A DNA stretch of 64,000 nucleotides. Source: Leptospira saintgironsiae (lineage in GTDB: Bacteria > Spirochaetota > Leptospiria > Leptospirales > Leptospiraceae). The notes under the pieces are model-generated. The model was given only the letters and a program-made list of their open reading frames with translations. It did not search any database and was not told where the DNA came from. The translations under genes and the position numbers were made by a program. This document shows positions 61,904 to 64,000 of the stretch, piece after piece. The stretch spans positions 62,001 through 126,000 of the forward strand of contig NZ_NPDR01000004.1 in the NCBI RefSeq assembly GCF_002811765.1, read 5' to 3'. Position 1 is the stretch's first letter; each line of letters begins with the position of its first letter.

Positions 61904-63466
61904 ATGATCTTTGTAATTCTCGTAGCAGCTGGAATCATCCTGATCGTCGCGGCAGGTTCCTTTCTCATTCAATCCAAAAAGGATTCATTTGAGAAGGCAC
62001 TTGCTTTGGCGGCTATGGGAAATTACGTAGACTCTCGGATCCTCATCAGAGATATTCTAGATTCCAATCCATCTAACACAAGAGCTCATTTTATCATGGC
62101 AAAAATTTACGCCATGGAGGGCGATTATAATAACGAAGCAAAACATTTAGATAAGATCAAAAAGATCGGAACCTTCGATAAGGAAATTTCAGAAATAGCA
62201 GTTTCCAATCGTCTCGCAGATATCTATTACCAACAAGATCTATATGAAGAGGCAGTATTTCATTATTCGGATACCCTTTCTGTAGATCCTGATAATATAG
62301 AAGCATGTATCCGTATCGGTTTTATGGCAATCGGCCAAAAAGAATTTGGGATCGCAGATAAGTTTCTTTCTAGAATTCCAGATGAGAAAATCAAAATGCC
62401 GGCCTTACTGATAGGAAAAGGTGTGGTCGCAGGGATCTTAAGAAAAGGAGATCCCAAAACTTATTTTCAAAAAGCATTCGAGGAAGATCCAACTTCTTCC
62501 GTTAGCGGATTTTTATACGCAGTCTCTTTGTCTAGAGCTAACGAACATGATGAGGCAATTCGTGTAGCAAACTCTGTGGTAGATGTTGTCACAGATGAGT
62601 ATGTTCGTTACACATTATTCCAATTTATCATGTTGGAATTTATCCTGAAAGCAAATTGGAACGAAGCTCTAAAACATGCAAGGCTATGTATGGAGATCGC
62701 AAGGAATAATGGATGGAAGCAGGAGATGATAGACTCCGATTTCCACTTCTCCCTGATTGCGGTTCATATGGGAAGACTAGAAGACGCCAGCGAATATCTG
62801 ATCGAGGCAGAATCCGAAAGAGTGGATGATGATCGGATCATAGAACTTGCAAATTATAAATACCAAGTTGAAACCAAAAGATTAGAACTTGGAAAAGTCG
62901 CCAAGAGTGGATTTCTTCCAGAGCAAGAACTCGGAAAATTATTCACAGAACTATTTCCAGTAGAACGTTATTATGAGATCTCTGGTTTAAAATCTTCCAA
63001 GTCTTTCCATATAAAAGGGATCATAGATGAAGAAGGTAACAAGATCGTAATCGACGTGAATAAGATCGGGATCAGCGCCATGGATCATTATAGATCCTTA
63101 AAAGGTGTGGATTTCAAAAACTTATGCGTTAAGGTTGTCATAGCTCTAAATTATACAGTAAGTAGAGAGATCCCTAACAAGGAAGGGGATGGGGTCAATT
63201 TCCAAGGCCTAAATAAAACAGATAAAGAAACTCGTGCTCTTTTCAAATTTAGAAAATGGAAGGATGCTAAAATTTCAGACATATTCTTAAGAGATACCTT
63301 GGGCCAAGTAAAAGATATGGCATTGGACAAGGCGTTTATCATAGGAGATGCGGACTTCACAGAAGGTGCCCGCAGATTTCTGGCGGATAATCCGTCCAGA
63401 CTCTCCGTACTCTACGGAAGAGATTTAGAAGAACTTTTAAAAAAGGCACTGAAATCCCAAGGCTAA
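61904..63466 (+). CDS. TM-TPR protein with Mrr-like C-terminal domain
   Basis: 520 residues. One N-terminal membrane segment ([19 protein letters not shown]) and TPR units ([56 protein letters not shown]). From about residue 345 a different fold: [28 protein letters not shown], and the ending [30 protein letters not shown], which follows the C-terminal part of Mrr-type restriction endonuclease domains. Catalytic Asp/Glu-Lys are not clearly present. Divergent from the permease gene. Confidence 0.75.
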   Translation: MIFVILVAAGIILIVAAGSFLIQSKKDSFEKALALAAMGNYVDSRILIRDILDSNPSNTRAHFIMAKIYAMEGDYNNEAKHLDKIKKIGTFDKEISEIAVSNRLADIYYQQDLYEEAVFHYSDTLSVDPDNIEACIRIGFMAIGQKEFGIADKFLSRIPDEKIKMPALLIGKGVVAGILRKGDPKTYFQKAFEEDPTSSVSGFLYAVSLSRANEHDEAIRVANSVVDVVTDEYVRYTLFQFIMLEFILKANWNEALKHARLCMEIARNNGWKQEMIDSDFHFSLIAVHMGRLEDASEYLIEAESERVDDDRIIELANYKYQVETKRLELGKVAKSGFLPEQELGKLFTELFPVERYYEISGLKSSKSFHIKGIIDEEGNKIVIDVNKIGISAMDHYRSLKGVDFKNLCVKVVIALNYTVSREIPNKEGDGVNFQGLNKTDKETRALFKFRKWKDAKISDIFLRDTLGQVKDMALDKAFIIGDADFTEGARRFLADNPSRLSVLYGRDLEELLKKALKSQG

Positions 63467-63499
63467 AGGGAACCTTCAGTTTTATTAGGGGTCCTAAAC

Positions 63500-64000
63500 A
63501 TGTTCTATCTATCTTTTTACGGATCCGTTTTGTTCAGAGGATTATTACTTCTAATATTATTACAAGTTTCTTGCATTTCTACAAGAGGAGAATCTCCTCT
63601 TTTTGCTAAGCGAAGTCCCGAAATTCCTCCAACTATTACTCAAGGAAAAGTTTTTTTAGCGGGACATACTGGAGAACATTCCAAGGATACAGAAGAGATC
63701 CTGAAATTATTACAACGCCTCGTTTCAGGAACGATTTCAAAAGATCTGAATTTTTTACCCGAGGTCGTTTCCCCGAAAGACGGGATCTATCTGGACGTAA
63801 AAGGGAATTGGACCAGAGAACAACTTATACAAGAGCTTTCTACTCCAGATAATTATTTTCGCATATACTTCTTCGATCGAGAATTATTAGAAAAACAGAA
63901 AAACTCAAAAGAAGTAAGAACAGTTCGGGACTTGTTTCTCTCTTCTGGAGGGATAGAAGTCGACTTTTATTACGAGAGCAAGAGCGCTTGCGAGTTAAAA
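63500..64000 (+). CDS. Predicted lipoprotein, 3' end cut by window
   Basis: Open frame of 167 codons from ATG 63500 to the last base, no stop. N terminus MFYLSFYGSVLFRGLLLLILLQ then VSC gives a signal peptide with lipobox Cys25. The body has HTGEHSKDTEEILKLLQRL and a later FYYESKSACELK; no family recognised. AGGG lies upstream. It may belong to one transcript with the TPR-Mrr gene, 33 bases before. Confidence 0.78.
   Translation, partial: MFYLSFYGSVLFRGLLLLILLQVSCISTRGESPLFAKRSPEIPPTITQGKVFLAGHTGEHSKDTEEILKLLQRLVSGTISKDLNFLPEVVSPKDGIYLDVKGNWTREQLIQELSTPDNYFRIYFFDRELLEKQKNSKEVRTVRDLFLSSGGIEVDFYYESKSACELK

Overview
The window looks like a chromosomal segment of a Leptospira species (spirochaete). 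Evidence: moderate-to-low GC, many short-spaced lipoproteins with loose spirochaetal lipoboxes (L-x-x-C with Ser/Ala/Asn/Gln before Cys), many TPR and NHL proteins, frequent GTG/TTG starts, and many 4-base ATGA/GTGA stop-start overlaps. I see no rRNA, tRNA, CRISPR array, prophage or insertion sequence; only short palindromic or GC-rich intergenic repeats.

Layout. 1-4.5 kb: the 3' part of lon, a DegT-type aminotransferase, two small lipoproteins, and dps behind a perfect PerR/Fur-type palindrome. 4.5-11.3 kb: a di-haem cytochrome c lipoprotein divergent from a membrane AraC regulator, a two-domain amidase lipoprotein, and small unknowns. 11.3-16.3 kb: a ribH-nusB-TPR-HEAT-lipoprotein operon; the HEAT gene appears to start at a CTG codon. 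16.3-23.2 kb: a Cys-rich/J-like pair, miaB with an LptF/G-type permease, a pseudo-receiver coiled-coil protein, and mgsA. 23.2-27.1 kb: a metal-style TonB receptor unit (DUF2946-like protein, receptor, Cys-rich lipoprotein) behind a Fur-family-like palindrome, plus an SRPBCC protein. 27-41 kb: TPR/NHL secreted proteins, an AcuC/HDAC deacetylase, a DUF4015-like protein, mtnC with an MFS transporter, a lipase, an EEP phosphatase and a VOC protein.

41.3-57.2 kb is the most striking region. A minus-strand series of closely spaced genes runs CoA-transferase, ketoacyl synthase III, a 1792-residue kinase-ATPase-GAF-PP2C protein, a SiaB-like GHKL kinase, a SiaC-like (DUF1987) phospho-target and a class III adenylate cyclase. 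Divergent to it is a hotdog, hotdog-S23 fusion, SDR, PP2C phosphatase group. This faces a second SiaB-like gene that sits directly behind a FabF-type ketosynthase. I read this as Sia-type partner-switching modules, with an adenylate cyclase where Pseudomonas has the diguanylate cyclase SiaD, wired next to a fatty-acyl/polyketide-type pathway. The domain assignments rest on motifs I can see; the functional link is inference.

57-64 kb: a lipoprotein, an OsmC protein, a flippase-like membrane protein, a tightly overlapping permease-ABC-ROK kinase-HIT operon, a TM-TPR-Mrr-like protein, and a lipoprotein cut by the window end.
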